A stretch of 64,000 bases of DNA from an uncultured Prochlorococcus sp. (GTDB taxonomy: Bacteria > Cyanobacteriota > Cyanobacteriia > PCC-6307 > Cyanobiaceae). Position 1 is the first letter of the stretch, and each line of letters begins with the position of its first letter. Made by a program: the position numbers and the translations under genes. The stretch lies in contig CACOQT010000003.1 in NCBI GenBank assembly GCA_902629395.1, positions 1 to 64,000 on the forward strand, read 5' to 3'. The notes under the pieces were generated by a model that was given only the letters and a program-made list of their open reading frames with translations, was not told the origin of the DNA and did no database searches. Below, piece after piece: positions 1-9,413 of this stretch.

Positions 1-527
1 TTAATCAAGAGTTTAAAAAAGTTAGGTCTTCCGAACGTTCGTTTTAAAGTTGTTTTTGAAGAATGTGGAGCGACAATTAATGGTATTGATAAAGTAGATT
101 TTTTGTTTTCAGCAAATCCAGGTATTCCTCTTGCTTCTCTTGCTGAAGTAGCCTCTGGTGGGGAAAAATCTAGGGTACTTCTTGCAATAAAAGCTATATT
201 CTCCTCATATGATCAAAATAATTTGCTGATTTTTGATGAAATTGATTCAGGTGTGAGTGGTTCAGTTAGTACTTACGTAGCAAATCTTCTTCATGACTTA
301 TCCAATTATCGACAAGTATTTTGTGTTACTCATCAACCTCTAATTGCAGCATTTGCTGATAATCATATTGTTTTAAAAAAGAGCGTCACTGCTGGGCTAC
401 AAAGTCTAATGTTTTCAAATTAAAGGAAATTGCAGATAGGCAAAGGGAATTGGCTTTATTGGCTGGAGGTGAAATAGTAGAAGCAAATGCTTATGCGGCG
501 AGTCTGCTGGAACACAAAGCTGCATGA
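1..527 (+). CDS. recN: RecN DNA repair ATPase, C-terminal part, apparent frameshift
   Basis: This is the 3' part of recN, an SMC-like ATPase acting in double-strand break repair; the gene begins before the window. Frame 1 is open from base 1 and carries the ABC signature (SGGEKSR), Walker B (LLIFDEIDSGVSG) and the switch histidine (VTHQP). It then stops at 421-423 after eight residues that do not look like RecN (LQSLMFSN). The expected tail (TKSNVFKLKEIADRQRELA, ending LLEHKAA) is in another frame and reaches TGA at 525-527. One base therefore seems to be missing near 394-399. The lesion lies after all ATPase motifs and exchanges the last ~40 residues for eight. It could be a sequencing or assembly error or a true mutation. 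uvrA follows in the same direction. Confidence 0.85.
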
Positions 528-571
528 TGAGCATGTTTTTTTATACAATTAATCATTAATATTTTTCCCAA

Positions 572-3520
572 ATGGGAAGATCAAAATCTAAATCAAAAAT
601 ACAGACATTAAATACTTGTTCTTCTAGTGAAGAAGTCATTACAATTCGTGGTGCTAGGCAACACAATTTAAAAAACGTTGATCTATCTATACCAAGAAAT
701 CAACTGGTTGTTTTTACAGGTGTTAGTGGAAGTGGTAAAAGTTCTCTAGCTTTTGATACGATTTTTGCTGAAGGACAAAGGCGATATGTTGAGAGCCTTT
801 CTGCATACGCAAGACAATTTTTAGGCCAGGTTGATAAGCCAGATGTTGACTCTATTGAAGGTTTATCACCCGCTATTTCTATTGATCAAAAATCAACAAG
901 TCATAACCCTCGCTCAACAGTAGGAACGGTAACGGAAATACAAGATTATTTCCGTTTGCTTTTTGGAAGAGCGGGTGATCCTCATTGTCCTGAATGTTCC
1001 AGGCCAATTAAGCCTCAAAGCATTGATGAAATGGTTGATCAAATTAAAACTCTTCCGGATGGGACGAGATATCAATTGCTTGCTCCAGTAGTTAGAGGTA
1101 AAAAGGGAACACATTCAAAATTATTGTCTGGACTTGCTGCAGAGGGGTTTGTCCGAGTACGAATAAATAAAGAAGTTAGAGAATTGGCGGATAATATTGA
1201 GTTGGATAAAAATCAAGTTCATTCTATTGAGGTTGTGGTAGATAGATTGATTGCAAGAGAGGGTATTGAAGAGCGATTAACAGATTCTTTGAGTACTACT
1301 TTGAAAAGAGGAGATGGTTTAGCAATAGTTGAAGTAGTACCGAAAAAGAATGAAGAACTTCCTAAAGGTATTGATAGAGAAAGATTATTCTCTGAAAATT
1401 TTGCTTGCCCAGTTCATGGTGCAGTTATTGAAGAGTTGTCTCCAAGATTATTTTCATTTAACAGTCCATACGGAGCCTGTCCTGACTGTCATGGTCTTGG
1501 TCACTTGAAAAAATTTACTTGCGAGAGAGCTATACCTGATCCATCATTACCCGTTTATGCGGCTGTTGCACCATGGAGTGATAAAGATAATTCATATTAT
1601 TTTTCATTATTGTTTTCTGTTGGCGAGGCTTTTGGTTTTGAGATAAAAACTCCTTGGAAAGATTTAAAAGATGAACAAAAAAATATTTTATTAAACGGTA
1701 GTAAAGAACCTATTTTGATAAAGGTAGATAGTAGATATAAACAAGACTCAGGATTCAAAAGACCCTTTGAAGGAATCTTACCCATTTTGGAAAGACAGTT
1801 ACAGGATGCCAATGGTGAAGCCGCTCGCCAAAAGTTAGAAAAATATCTTGAACTAGTCCCATGTGCGAGTTGCCATGGTAAGAGATTGCGTCCTGAAGCA
1901 CTTGCTGTAAAACTTGGACCTTATGCAATTACTGATCTCACCTCATCAAGTGTTTCTACCACACTTGAAAATGTTGAAGAATTAATGGGTTTTGATAAGA
2001 GCAAAAATTCAAAACAATTACTTTCTAATAAACAACAAAAGATTGGAGAATTAGTTTTAAAAGAAATTCGATTGCGTCTTCAATTCTTATTGGATGTTGG
2101 TCTTGATTATTTAACTCTAGATAGGCCAGCGATGACTCTTTCAGGGGGAGAAGCTCAAAGAATAAGGTTAGCTACTCAGATAGGGGCAGGGTTAACAGGA
2201 GTTCTCTATGTGTTAGATGAACCAAGTATTGGATTACATCAAAGAGATAATGATCGCTTATTGTCTACACTAAAAAAACTTCGTGATTTAGGTAATACTT
2301 TGGTTGTTGTTGAGCATGACGAAGATACAATTAGAGCCGCTGATTATCTAGTGGATATAGGTCCCGGGGCTGGCGTTCATGGAGGTGAAATAATAGCTCA
2401 GGGTTCTTTAGACAGTTTGTTGACTGCAAAAAAATCTTTGACTGGTGCTTATCTTAGCGGTCGTTCATCTATTCCCACACCAGCAAATAGAAGAGATTCA
2501 GTGCAAAGAAAGTTACGCTTAATTGGTTGTGATAAGAACAATCTAAAAAATGTTTCAGTCGATTTTCCTCTAGGTAGATTAGTCGCTGTTACGGGGGTTA
2601 GTGGAAGTGGTAAAAGTACTCTAATAAACGAGTTGCTTCATCCTGCTTTAAATCATTCTTTAGGCTTGAAAGTTCCCTTTCCAAAAGGGTTAAAAGAATT
2701 AAAAGGCATTAAGTCTATAGATAAAGTTATTGTTATAGATCAGTCTCCAATTGGGAGAACGCCACGATCAAATACCGCTACCTATACTGGTGCGTTTGAT
2801 CCAATACGCCAACTCTTTGCTACCTCTGTTGAAGCAAAAGCACGAGGCTATCAAGCAGGGCAATTTAGTTTTAATGTTAAAGGGGGAAGATGTGAAGCCT
2901 GTCGTGGCCAAGGGGTGAATGTAATTGAGATGAATTTTCTTCCTGATGTTTATGTTCAATGTGATGTATGTAAAGGTGCTCGATTTAATAGAGAGACTTT
3001 ACAAGTTAAATATAAAAATTATTCGATCTCCGATGTATTAGAAATGACTGTTGAACAAGCCGTTGATGTTTTTTCTGCTATCCCACAAGCTGCAGATAGA
3101 TTAAGAACTCTTTTAGATGTTGGACTTGGATACATCAAGCTTGGTCAACCAGCTCCTACATTATCTGGTGGGGAGGCTCAAAGAGTAAAACTTGCTACTG
3201 AGTTATCTAGAAGAGCCACTGGCAAAACTCTTTATTTAATTGATGAACCAACAACAGGTTTAAGTTTTTATGATGTTCATAAATTAATGGATGTCATACA
3301 GAGATTGGTTGACAAAGGAAATTCAATTATTGTGATTGAGCATAATTTGGATGTTATTAGATGCTCTGATTGGATTATTGATATGGGTCCCGAAGGAGGT
3401 AATCGTGGAGGTGAGATAATCTCAATGGGAACTCCTGAGGAAGTGGCAATAGATTCAAAAAGTCATACAGGTAATTACTTGAAAAAAGTTTTGGAACTAC
3501 ATCCTCCTCAGAAAAATTGA
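572..3520 (+). CDS. uvrA: UvrABC excinuclease subunit A
   Basis: UvrA is the damage-recognition ATPase of nucleotide excision repair and loads UvrB on lesions. The 982 residues show two ABC modules: Walker A GVSGSGKS near residues 50-57 and 675, with LSGGEAQR signatures near 522 and 863 followed by DEP Walker B motifs. The C-terminal zinc module is classical (CEAC near 773, CDVC near 796). The first zinc module is CPVH near 278 paired with CPDC near 303, so one expected Cys is His, which can still bind zinc. Length fits the family. It starts 44 nt after the recN remnant, so two repair genes are adjacent, and could be co-transcribed. Confidence 0.97.
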   Translation: MGRSKSKSKIQTLNTCSSSEEVITIRGARQHNLKNVDLSIPRNQLVVFTGVSGSGKSSLAFDTIFAEGQRRYVESLSAYARQFLGQVDKPDVDSIEGLSPAISIDQKSTSHNPRSTVGTVTEIQDYFRLLFGRAGDPHCPECSRPIKPQSIDEMVDQIKTLPDGTRYQLLAPVVRGKKGTHSKLLSGLAAEGFVRVRINKEVRELADNIELDKNQVHSIEVVVDRLIAREGIEERLTDSLSTTLKRGDGLAIVEVVPKKNEELPKGIDRERLFSENFACPVHGAVIEELSPRLFSFNSPYGACPDCHGLGHLKKFTCERAIPDPSLPVYAAVAPWSDKDNSYYFSLLFSVGEAFGFEIKTPWKDLKDEQKNILLNGSKEPILIKVDSRYKQDSGFKRPFEGILPILERQLQDANGEAARQKLEKYLELVPCASCHGKRLRPEALAVKLGPYAITDLTSSSVSTTLENVEELMGFDKSKNSKQLLSNKQQKIGELVLKEIRLRLQFLLDVGLDYLTLDRPAMTLSGGEAQRIRLATQIGAGLTGVLYVLDEPSIGLHQRDNDRLLSTLKKLRDLGNTLVVVEHDEDTIRAADYLVDIGPGAGVHGGEIIAQGSLDSLLTAKKSLTGAYLSGRSSIPTPANRRDSVQRKLRLIGCDKNNLKNVSVDFPLGRLVAVTGVSGSGKSTLINELLHPALNHSLGLKVPFPKGLKELKGIKSIDKVIVIDQSPIGRTPRSNTATYTGAFDPIRQLFATSVEAKARGYQAGQFSFNVKGGRCEACRGQGVNVIEMNFLPDVYVQCDVCKGARFNRETLQVKYKNYSISDVLEMTVEQAVDVFSAIPQAADRLRTLLDVGLGYIKLGQPAPTLSGGEAQRVKLATELSRRATGKTLYLIDEPTTGLSFYDVHKLMDVIQRLVDKGNSIIVIEHNLDVIRCSDWIIDMGPEGGNRGGEIISMGTPEEVAIDSKSHTGNYLKKVLELHPPQKN

Positions 3521-3625
3521 ACAGCTTTTAGATTTTGTATATATTCCTTAATCTTTCATATCATTTAAGTTTTTTCTTTTTGACAATTACATCAAAAATC
3601 AAGTGATAGACAGTGCTTATGGGTT

Positions 3626-3653
3626 TTTTGAATTTAAATTTTAAAAATATTAT
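3626..3653 (+). promoter_or_regulatory. possible promoter of the sucrose-phosphate synthase gene
   Basis: In the 189-nt spacer after uvrA, TATTAT (3648-3653) is a good -10 match, with a weak TTTTGA 16 nt upstream and about 56 nt to the GTG start. A perfect TTGACA at 3580-3585 also occurs but has no good -10 at 16-18 nt. In such AT-rich DNA both matches could be chance. Confidence 0.25.
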
Positions 3654-3709
3654 GCTTTCTTTAGGTTTAAAGAACAAAAAATGAGTTAATAAAACATGAA
3701 TCTTTACAG

Positions 3710-5845
3710 GTGCTTTGCTTGGGATTAAAACTATTACATTTAAATTTGCATGGTTTAATCCGGTCAAAGGATCTTGAATTAGGTAGAGATTCTGATACTG
3801 GAGGTCAAACTTTATATGTTTTAGAATTAGTAAGAGGACTCGCAGCAAGGCCAGAGGTTGAAAAAGTTGAACTTATTACGAGATTAATTATTGATAGAAA
3901 AGTATCCTCTGACTATTCAAATCCTATTGAAAAAATATCAAGTTGTGCAGAAATTATTCGATTACCTTTTGGTCCTAAGCGTTATATTAGGAAAGAATTG
4001 TTGTGGCCCTATTTAGATGATTTAGCTGATCAAATAGTTCAAAGGTTACAGAAACAACCAGATTTACCTGATTGGATTCATGCTCATTATGCAGATGCTG
4101 GTTATGTTGGAGCATTAGTTAGTAGACGATTAGGCTTGCCACTGGTTTTTACTGGTCATTCATTAGGCCGTGAAAAACTTAGAAGATTACTGGTTGCTGG
4201 AGTAGATCATGATCAAATAGAGCAAACTTATTCAATTTCCAAAAGAATTGATGCAGAAGAATTAGCCTTAGCACATGCAAACTTGGTCATAACAAGCACA
4301 AAGCAGGAATCTGAGGAACAGTATGCTCGTTATGGACGGTTTAGCTCAGAGAACGTAGAAATTATTCCACCTGGCGTCGATTTAAATCGTTTTCACTCAA
4401 TAGATTTAAAATCTAAGGATGAGGAAAAACAATTAAATCAACTTTTCAAGCCCTTCTTGAGAGATTTAAATCTACCTCCATTACTAGCTATATCAAGAGC
4501 CGTAAGGAGAAAAAATATTCCTGCATTGATTGAAACTTATGGACGCTCATCAATTTTGCAGCAAAGACATAATCTTATTTTAATTTTAGGTTGTCGAGAA
4601 GATTCACGTCAGCTTGAAAAACAACAGAGAGAAGTATTTCAACAAGTTTTTGAATTGGTTGATAAATATAATTTGTATGGAAAAGTTGCTTATCCAAAAC
4701 AACATAAAAGAGAGCAAATACCGTTAGTTTATCGTTGGGCTGCATGTAGAAAAGGATTATTTGTCAATCCTGCCCTAACTGAACCATTTGGCTTGACATT
4801 ACTGGAAGCTTCTGCGTGTGGGCTGCCAATGGTTACTACTGATGATGGTGGCCCAAGGGATATTCTTTCTCGTTGTGAAAATGGTTTACTTGTAGATGTA
4901 ACTGATATCGAGGCTTTTAGAGATGGTTTAGAGACTGCAGGAGCAAATCCAACTTTATGGAAAACTTGGAGTAATAATGGAGTGGAGGGTGTTAGTAGGC
5001 ATTTCAGTTGGGATGCCCATGTTTGCAACTATCTTGCAAAGATGCAGAAGCGTCTTAAATTTCTTGCACCTAGACATCGGACATTCGAAAATGTCGAAGA
5101 AAATAGTCCTATTGGTAAAAAAATAATTTTTCTTGATTTAGATAACCACCTTGAGCAATCTAAAGGTTTATCTATATTGAAAAATAAATTAAGAGATCAT
5201 TTATCGAATTATGATATTAAATTAGGAATTTTAACTGGGAGATCTATTAAAGCTGCGCGTTATCGATATCAAGAAACGAAACTACCCAATCCTGCAGTTT
5301 GGATATGCCAAGCTGGTACTGAGATTTATTATGCGGATAATGAGAAATCTGATATTTTTTGGCAAGATTCAATAACAGTTGATTGGAATCGTAAAGGTAT
5401 AGAAAAAGCTCTTTTTGATCTAAAAGATTATTTAGAGCCACAATCAACTGATCAACAAGGTCTTTACAAAGTAAGTTACTTATTAAAAGAACCCAGTGAT
5501 GCTGTCTTACCTTTAGTGCGAAAAAGGTTGAGGCAGTTTGGACTTGCTGCTTCTCCACATCTAAAATGTCATTGGTATTTAGACGTTGTTCCTTTGCGAG
5601 CTTCACGAGCAGAAGCCATTAGATTTTTGACTTTACGCTGGGGTTTGTCTCTAGAAAAAGTTATTATTGTAGCAAGTCAACAAGGTGACGCAGAGTTAAT
5701 AAGAGGTCTGACTACTAATATAATTACTTCTGATCATGATTCATCATTAGATGGATTTAGATCTCAACAAAGAGTTTTCTTTTCTGATGCTCAAGATGAA
5801 GTTCTTGATGGTTTAAAGCATTTTCGATTTTTCAAAAGTCATTAA
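3710..5845 (+). CDS. spsA: sucrose-phosphate synthase with fused phosphatase-like domain
   Basis: This cytoplasmic enzyme makes sucrose-6-phosphate from a nucleotide-glucose and fructose-6-phosphate; sucrose is a compatible solute and carbon store in picocyanobacteria. The GT-B glycosyltransferase part fills roughly residues 1-460 and shows GGQTLY near 30, GHSLGREKL near 148 and the retaining-GT4 motif EPFGLTLLEA near 357. The C-terminal ~240 residues look like a HAD sucrose-phosphate phosphatase. Its first motif reads DLDNH instead of DxDxT, and the usual GDxxND loop is replaced by SQQGDAEL near 656-660. The phosphatase part may therefore be weak or only structural. The start is GTG, two codons before the conserved LKLLHLN. 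It is a single gene, convergent with the mraY side. Confidence 0.92.
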   Translation: MLCLGLKLLHLNLHGLIRSKDLELGRDSDTGGQTLYVLELVRGLAARPEVEKVELITRLIIDRKVSSDYSNPIEKISSCAEIIRLPFGPKRYIRKELLWPYLDDLADQIVQRLQKQPDLPDWIHAHYADAGYVGALVSRRLGLPLVFTGHSLGREKLRRLLVAGVDHDQIEQTYSISKRIDAEELALAHANLVITSTKQESEEQYARYGRFSSENVEIIPPGVDLNRFHSIDLKSKDEEKQLNQLFKPFLRDLNLPPLLAISRAVRRKNIPALIETYGRSSILQQRHNLILILGCREDSRQLEKQQREVFQQVFELVDKYNLYGKVAYPKQHKREQIPLVYRWAACRKGLFVNPALTEPFGLTLLEASACGLPMVTTDDGGPRDILSRCENGLLVDVTDIEAFRDGLETAGANPTLWKTWSNNGVEGVSRHFSWDAHVCNYLAKMQKRLKFLAPRHRTFENVEENSPIGKKIIFLDLDNHLEQSKGLSILKNKLRDHLSNYDIKLGILTGRSIKAARYRYQETKLPNPAVWICQAGTEIYYADNEKSDIFWQDSITVDWNRKGIEKALFDLKDYLEPQSTDQQGLYKVSYLLKEPSDAVLPLVRKRLRQFGLAASPHLKCHWYLDVVPLRASRAEAIRFLTLRWGLSLEKVIIVASQQGDAELIRGLTTNIITSDHDSSLDGFRSQQRVFFSDAQDEVLDGLKHFRFFKSH

Positions 5846-5891
5846 TTTTTATATTTTATAAGTTTTTATTTAGTAAAAATAATTACTGAAT

Positions 5892-6143
5892 TTATTGTTT
5901 TTCTTTATCAAGGATTAATGTTAGTTGTTGATATGGTGGTTCTTCAGTAATGAAGCCCCAATCATTAAAAATTTTTGAATCATAATGAGTGATAATTTGT
6001 CGTTTATTTCTTTTTTCTACTTTAAATCCTTCTGCTGACATCTTTCTCATCAGTCTTGCAGATTCTTCAAATCTAGAGGCCATGGAATCAAGACTTTCAC
6101 AGTCACTTGTGAGGCCTTCTTCTTTCCAGGTAAAATAAGCCAT
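5892..6143 (-). CDS. conserved cyanobacterial protein of unknown function, 83 aa
   Basis: A small acidic/basic soluble protein with no membrane segment. I chose the ATG at 6143 (MAYFTW) over an upstream in-frame start because the longer form would run into mraY and its extra residues look non-coding. The tail ...ITHYDSKIFNDWGFITEEPP is well ordered in composition, so I consider it a real gene. It lies 17 nt behind mraY on the same strand and is probably co-transcribed. I do not recognise a domain and propose no function. Confidence 0.7.
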   Translation of the reverse strand: MAYFTWKEEGLTSDCESLDSMASRFEESARLMRKMSAEGFKVEKRNKRQIITHYDSKIFNDWGFITEEPPYQQLTLILDKEKQ

Positions 6144-6160
6144 TTGTAAAATTTTTAGCG

Positions 6161-7273
6161 TTAGGTTTTGATGAACAAAAGATTTATTACAATTAAGAAT
6201 AATGTAACCAACCAAAAGTTACTGACAATTAGTGCCTCATTGTTACCTTTAAGTTCAAAATGGTGATGTAACGGAGTCATTAAAAAGAACTTATAGCCTT
6301 TACCTTTTATTCGTTTTGAAATTTTATAAATACTTACTTGAATGATGACTGAGATAGACTCTGCAGCAAGTACTCCTCCCATAATAAAAAGAGACCAAAG
6401 ATTATTTGATATTAAAGCAATACTACCTAGAGATGCTCCTATAGCCAATGAACCTGAGTCTCCCATAAATAATTTTGCAGGATATTTGTTTAGAAAAAGA
6501 AATCCCATACAAGCTCCAGCCATTACTATGCAGAGCGGAGCCAATGTTGAAGTATTGTCTGAATTTTCTAATAAAATATTAATAGCTAAACCAGTAAAAA
6601 TTAATACGCTACAGCCGCTTAATAACCCATCTAAACCATCAGTTAAGTTGGTTGAATTGCTTTCAGCTAATAATACAAATATTCCTAAAGGATAAATTAG
6701 ATTTCCTATATAAATATTCAAATTTGCAATCTGAATACTTTGAGACAATATATTATTTGAGGCACAAATAATGATGAAAAGAAGACTAATAAAGGATTGT
6801 AAAATTATTTTTTGGTTAGATTTAAGTCCGGTATTTACTTGCTTTTTTAAACTTAAAAAATCATCAATAAATCCAATTAACATAAAAAATATGATAACAA
6901 AGCTTAAAATTAAAATATTTTTATAATCGTCCTTATTAAAATATAAAATATTACTCATTATAATTCCAGTAGGAATAAATAATATCCCACCCATTGTAGG
7001 AGTGCCCTCTTTGATTAAATGCTTTTTTGGACCTTCATCTCTAATGATTTGTTTAATTTTTAATTTTTTTAATTTTGGTATGCCAATAAAAGTAACAATT
7101 GATGAAACAAGTGTTGATGTTATAAAAGGGATGATTAAATTACTATTTTTAAAATAAAAATCAAAAAAAATACAAGCTGTTAGTATTAATACAAATAAAA
7201 CAAATGGTTGGTAATTAATATCATTTATTAATGATATTTTTTTTTTCTTTGTAAGATGTCTAGAATCTTTCAA
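6161..7273 (-). CDS. mraY: phospho-N-acetylmuramoyl-pentapeptide-transferase
   Basis: MraY is the integral membrane enzyme that moves phospho-MurNAc-pentapeptide from UDP onto undecaprenyl phosphate, giving lipid I for peptidoglycan. The 370-residue protein has about ten hydrophobic segments and the family's catalytic motifs: IDDFLSLKK near residue 135, NLTDGLDGL near 213 and the His-rich loop MTPLHHHFELKG near 335. PTMGGILF near residue 93 is also typical. The start appears to be TTG (MKDSRHL), since no ATG fits upstream of the first membrane helix. It follows a DUF3134 gene by 16 nt and does not sit in a mur/fts cluster, as is usual in cyanobacteria. Confidence 0.96.
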   Translation of the reverse strand: MKDSRHLTKKKKISLINDINYQPFVLFVLILTACIFFDFYFKNSNLIIPFITSTLVSSIVTFIGIPKLKKLKIKQIIRDEGPKKHLIKEGTPTMGGILFIPTGIIMSNILYFNKDDYKNILILSFVIIFFMLIGFIDDFLSLKKQVNTGLKSNQKIILQSFISLLFIIICASNNILSQSIQIANLNIYIGNLIYPLGIFVLLAESNSTNLTDGLDGLLSGCSVLIFTGLAINILLENSDNTSTLAPLCIVMAGACMGFLFLNKYPAKLFMGDSGSLAIGASLGSIALISNNLWSLFIMGGVLAAESISVIIQVSIYKISKRIKGKGYKFFLMTPLHHHFELKGNNEALIVSNFWLVTLFLIVINLLFIKT

Positions 7274-7289
7274 AACTGAAGCTTCTCAA

Positions 7290-7565
7290 TTAATCTTCCC
7301 ATTCCTCATCAGTAGGTTCTTCTTCAGCTTTATAGTCTTCTTTTTCTCCCATTAAAGCTGAAAGTTCTTCTTCTTCAACAGTACTTATTTCTTGATCATT
7401 TGAATCTTCATCAGAGACTAATCTTCCACTTGTTTCTAACCAAGATAATAAATCAGGTTCTTCTCTGAGCGGTAGGACAGGAGCAGGCTCTTGTCTGCTA
7501 TATCGCGTTAGTGCGGGGTTAATACCGTCTAAATCTGATAAGTTGATTTTTTTTAGATCGCTCAT
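7290..7565 (-). CDS. DUF3134 family protein, small and acidic
   Basis: A 91-residue protein with the cyanobacterial DUF3134 pattern: a short N-terminus, NPALTRYSRQEPAPVLPL, then LLSWLETSGRL. The rest is a strongly acidic, low-complexity tail (EEEELSAL, EEEPTDEEWED) that is probably disordered. Function is not known. It lies 16 nt upstream of mraY on the same strand, so the two probably share a transcript, and it faces the small membrane protein at 7624 across a 58-nt spacer with two inverted repeats. Family assignment is from memory of the motif. Confidence 0.8.
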   Translation of the reverse strand: MSDLKKINLSDLDGINPALTRYSRQEPAPVLPLREEPDLLSWLETSGRLVSDEDSNDQEISTVEEEELSALMGEKEDYKAEEEPTDEEWED

Positions 7566-7590
7566 ATCGAAATTATTATCGATGAATTAA

Positions 7591-7604
7591 CATAATGCAT
7601 TATG
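7591..7604. promoter_or_regulatory. 14-nt perfect palindrome in a divergent spacer
   Basis: CATAATGCATTATG is its own reverse complement. It lies between two divergent genes starting at 7565 (minus) and 7624 (plus). A second inverted repeat, ATCGA (7566-7570) with TCGAT (7579-7583), lies 7 nt away. Such spacing fits an operator for a dimeric regulator, but I cannot name one, and AT-rich palindromes arise by chance. Confidence 0.35.
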
Positions 7605-7623
7605 GATTAAATTTCTAATCTTT

Positions 7624-7830
7624 ATGCTGACTTCAAAGCTGATATTGATGACTTTTACTTGGGTAATGGCTTTTCTAGTAAGTATGGCCCTTCGTGTAGC
7701 TGGTATTGTTCATCCTGATACATTTGAAATTAATCATTTCTATTTGTGGTTTTTGGTTTTTGGTCCATCTTTTTTATTTTTAATTTATTTTTTGGTCAAG
7801 AGATCTTTTTCTTTAAATTCCTCAATTTAA
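7624..7830 (+). CDS. small membrane protein of unknown function, 68 aa
   Basis: Two predicted transmembrane helices cover most of the protein (about residues 5-27 and 39-59), joined by a short loop RVAGIVHPDTFEINH. The last ten residues are polar. No family is recognised. The ATG lies in the spacer shared with the DUF3134 gene, and the next small membrane protein starts 12 nt after its stop, suggesting a two-gene unit. Composition is coherent with a membrane protein and there is no better competing frame. Confidence 0.65.
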   Translation: MLTSKLILMTFTWVMAFLVSMALRVAGIVHPDTFEINHFYLWFLVFGPSFLFLIYFLVKRSFSLNSSI

Positions 7831-7842
7831 ATAAGTTTTCAA

Positions 7843-8052
7843 GTGATCTTTAACTTCTTACAACTGTATTTTATTTTCACTTCCAATAATGACGTTCAAG
7901 ATTTACTGATATTTGGTAAAAATATTGATGCTTGGCTTATTTATGTACTCATTTTCTTTGGGTTAACTTCTTTGGCCTTTGTTTTGGTATGGATCATAGG
8001 ATTCTTCGCTGAAAATAGTTCAGGAAAATCTACTAAACAGCCATGGGAGTGA
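7843..8052 (+). CDS. small membrane protein of unknown function, about 69 aa
   Basis: One clear transmembrane helix (about residues 29-52, WLIYVLIFFGLTSLAFVL) is followed by a polar tail ending KSTKQPWE. The start is uncertain: GTG at 7843 is the only plausible initiator near the 5' end, since the frame contains no ATG. It sits 12 nt after another small membrane gene and upstream of argG, with about 130 nt between. The function is unknown. Confidence 0.6.
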   Translation: MIFNFLQLYFIFTSNNDVQDLLIFGKNIDAWLIYVLIFFGLTSLAFVLVWIIGFFAENSSGKSTKQPWE

Positions 8053-8151
8053 TTTTGAATCATCTCTCAAGTTTTCAGATTCTAAATATTTGAATAAACA
8101 TTGATCATCTAAATTAAAAATATTGTCCAAGAGTTCTCTATATTTACTAAC

Positions 8152-8157
8152 TATAAT
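8152..8157 (+). promoter_or_regulatory. candidate -10 box for argG
   Basis: A perfect TATAAT lies 26 nt before the argG ATG. The -35 region is poor: TTGTCC at 8123-8128 is 23 nt away, which is too far for a normal sigma-70 promoter. A good AAGGA ribosome site (8169-8173) lies between this box and the ATG. Confidence 0.45.
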
Positions 8158-8183
8158 TAAGCTTCCTAAAAGGATTGAAAAAT

Positions 8184-9386
8184 ATGGGACAGGTAAAAAA
8201 GGTTGTGTTGGCTTATTCAGGAGGGGTCGATACTAGTGTTTGTATTCCTTATTTAAAGGAAGAGTATGGGGTAGAGCAAGTTATTGCTTTTGCTGCAGAT
8301 CTTGGCCAAGGCGATGAGCTTGAAGAAATCAAGAAGAAGGCTATTTCAGCAGGTGCTTCTGATTCATTAATTGGCAATCTAGTAAAGCCTTTTATTGAAG
8401 ATTTTGCTTTTCCAGCAATTAGATCTAATGCTTTGTATCAAGGAAGATATCCACTTTCAACGGCATTAGCTAGACCATTAATCGCAAAAAAACTTGTTGA
8501 AATCGCAAGAGAATTAGATGCTGATGGTGTCGCCCACGGGTGTACTGGCAAAGGTAATGATCAAGTTCGTTTTGATGTAACGATAGGTTCTTTAGCACCT
8601 GAATTGCAGTTGCTAACACCAGCTCGAGAATGGGGTATGAGTCGGGAAGAAACTATTGCCTATGGAGAGAGATATGGAATAGTTCCTCCAGTTAGTAAAA
8701 AAAATCCCTATTCGATTGATTTGAACCTTTTGGGTAGAAGTATTGAGGCCGGTCCCCTTGAAGATCCTTTTGAGATGCCATCAGAGGATGTCTTTGGGAT
8801 CACTTCTTCTATTGAAGCTTCTCCAAATAATCCAGAGGTTGTAGAAATTTTATTTGAGAATGGTTATCCAGTTGCGATTGATGGAAAACCGATGGAACCA
8901 GTATCTTTGATAAAAAAGGCTAATCATCTTGCTGGAAAGCATGGCTTTGGACGTTTGGACATCATTGAAGACAGAGTGGTAGGAATTAAAAGCAGAGAAA
9001 TATATGAAACACCAGGGCTACTTATGTTAATTAAAGCTCATCAAGAAATTGAGAGTTTAACCTTGCCAGCTGACTTACTAGATACTAAATCAAAATTAGA
9101 ACGACAATGGGCTGACTTGGTTTATAAAGGTTTTTGGTTTAGTCCTTTAAAAGAATCTTTGGATGGATTTATTAATTATTCTCAAAAACACGTGAATGGA
9201 TCAGTAAGAATTCGACTTTTTAAGGGTAATGCGGATGTTGTAGGTCGTAAGTCGATAAAAAATAGTTTATACATTTCAGATATGTCTACCTATGGAAGCG
9301 AGGATAAGTTCAACCATCAATCTGCTAAAGGATTCATTTATATTTGGGGATTACCTGCAAGAATTTGGTCTTGGGTAAACAAATAA
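8184..9386 (+). CDS. argG: argininosuccinate synthase
   Basis: This enzyme joins citrulline and aspartate with ATP, the penultimate step of arginine synthesis. The 400-residue protein opens with the PP-loop AYSGGVDTS near residues 9-17 and carries [13 protein letters not shown] near 117 and the conserved [19 protein letters not shown] stretch. I start at ATG 8184 rather than an in-frame TTG nine bases upstream, because AAGGA at 8169-8173 is well placed for the ATG. Length is normal. It is monocistronic, convergent with rpsF. Confidence 0.97.
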   Translation: MGQVKKVVLAYSGGVDTSVCIPYLKEEYGVEQVIAFAADLGQGDELEEIKKKAISAGASDSLIGNLVKPFIEDFAFPAIRSNALYQGRYPLSTALARPLIAKKLVEIARELDADGVAHGCTGKGNDQVRFDVTIGSLAPELQLLTPAREWGMSREETIAYGERYGIVPPVSKKNPYSIDLNLLGRSIEAGPLEDPFEMPSEDVFGITSSIEASPNNPEVVEILFENGYPVAIDGKPMEPVSLIKKANHLAGKHGFGRLDIIEDRVVGIKSREIYETPGLLMLIKAHQEIESLTLPADLLDTKSKLERQWADLVYKGFWFSPLKESLDGFINYSQKHVNGSVRIRLFKGNADVVGRKSIKNSLYISDMSTYGSEDKFNHQSAKGFIYIWGLPARIWSWVNK

Positions 9387-9413
9387 AATGTAAGGTGTTT
9401 CAATTTTCAGTTT

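Noticed and set aside
3561-3848. 95-codon minus-strand frame at the SPS start
   Set aside because: Overlaps the strongly supported SPS start and is Lys/Phe-rich AT noise.
5846-5891. Bidirectional terminator TTTTTA/TAAAAA after SPS
   Set aside because: Only A-T pairs in a stem of six; too likely by chance in this AT-rich spacer.
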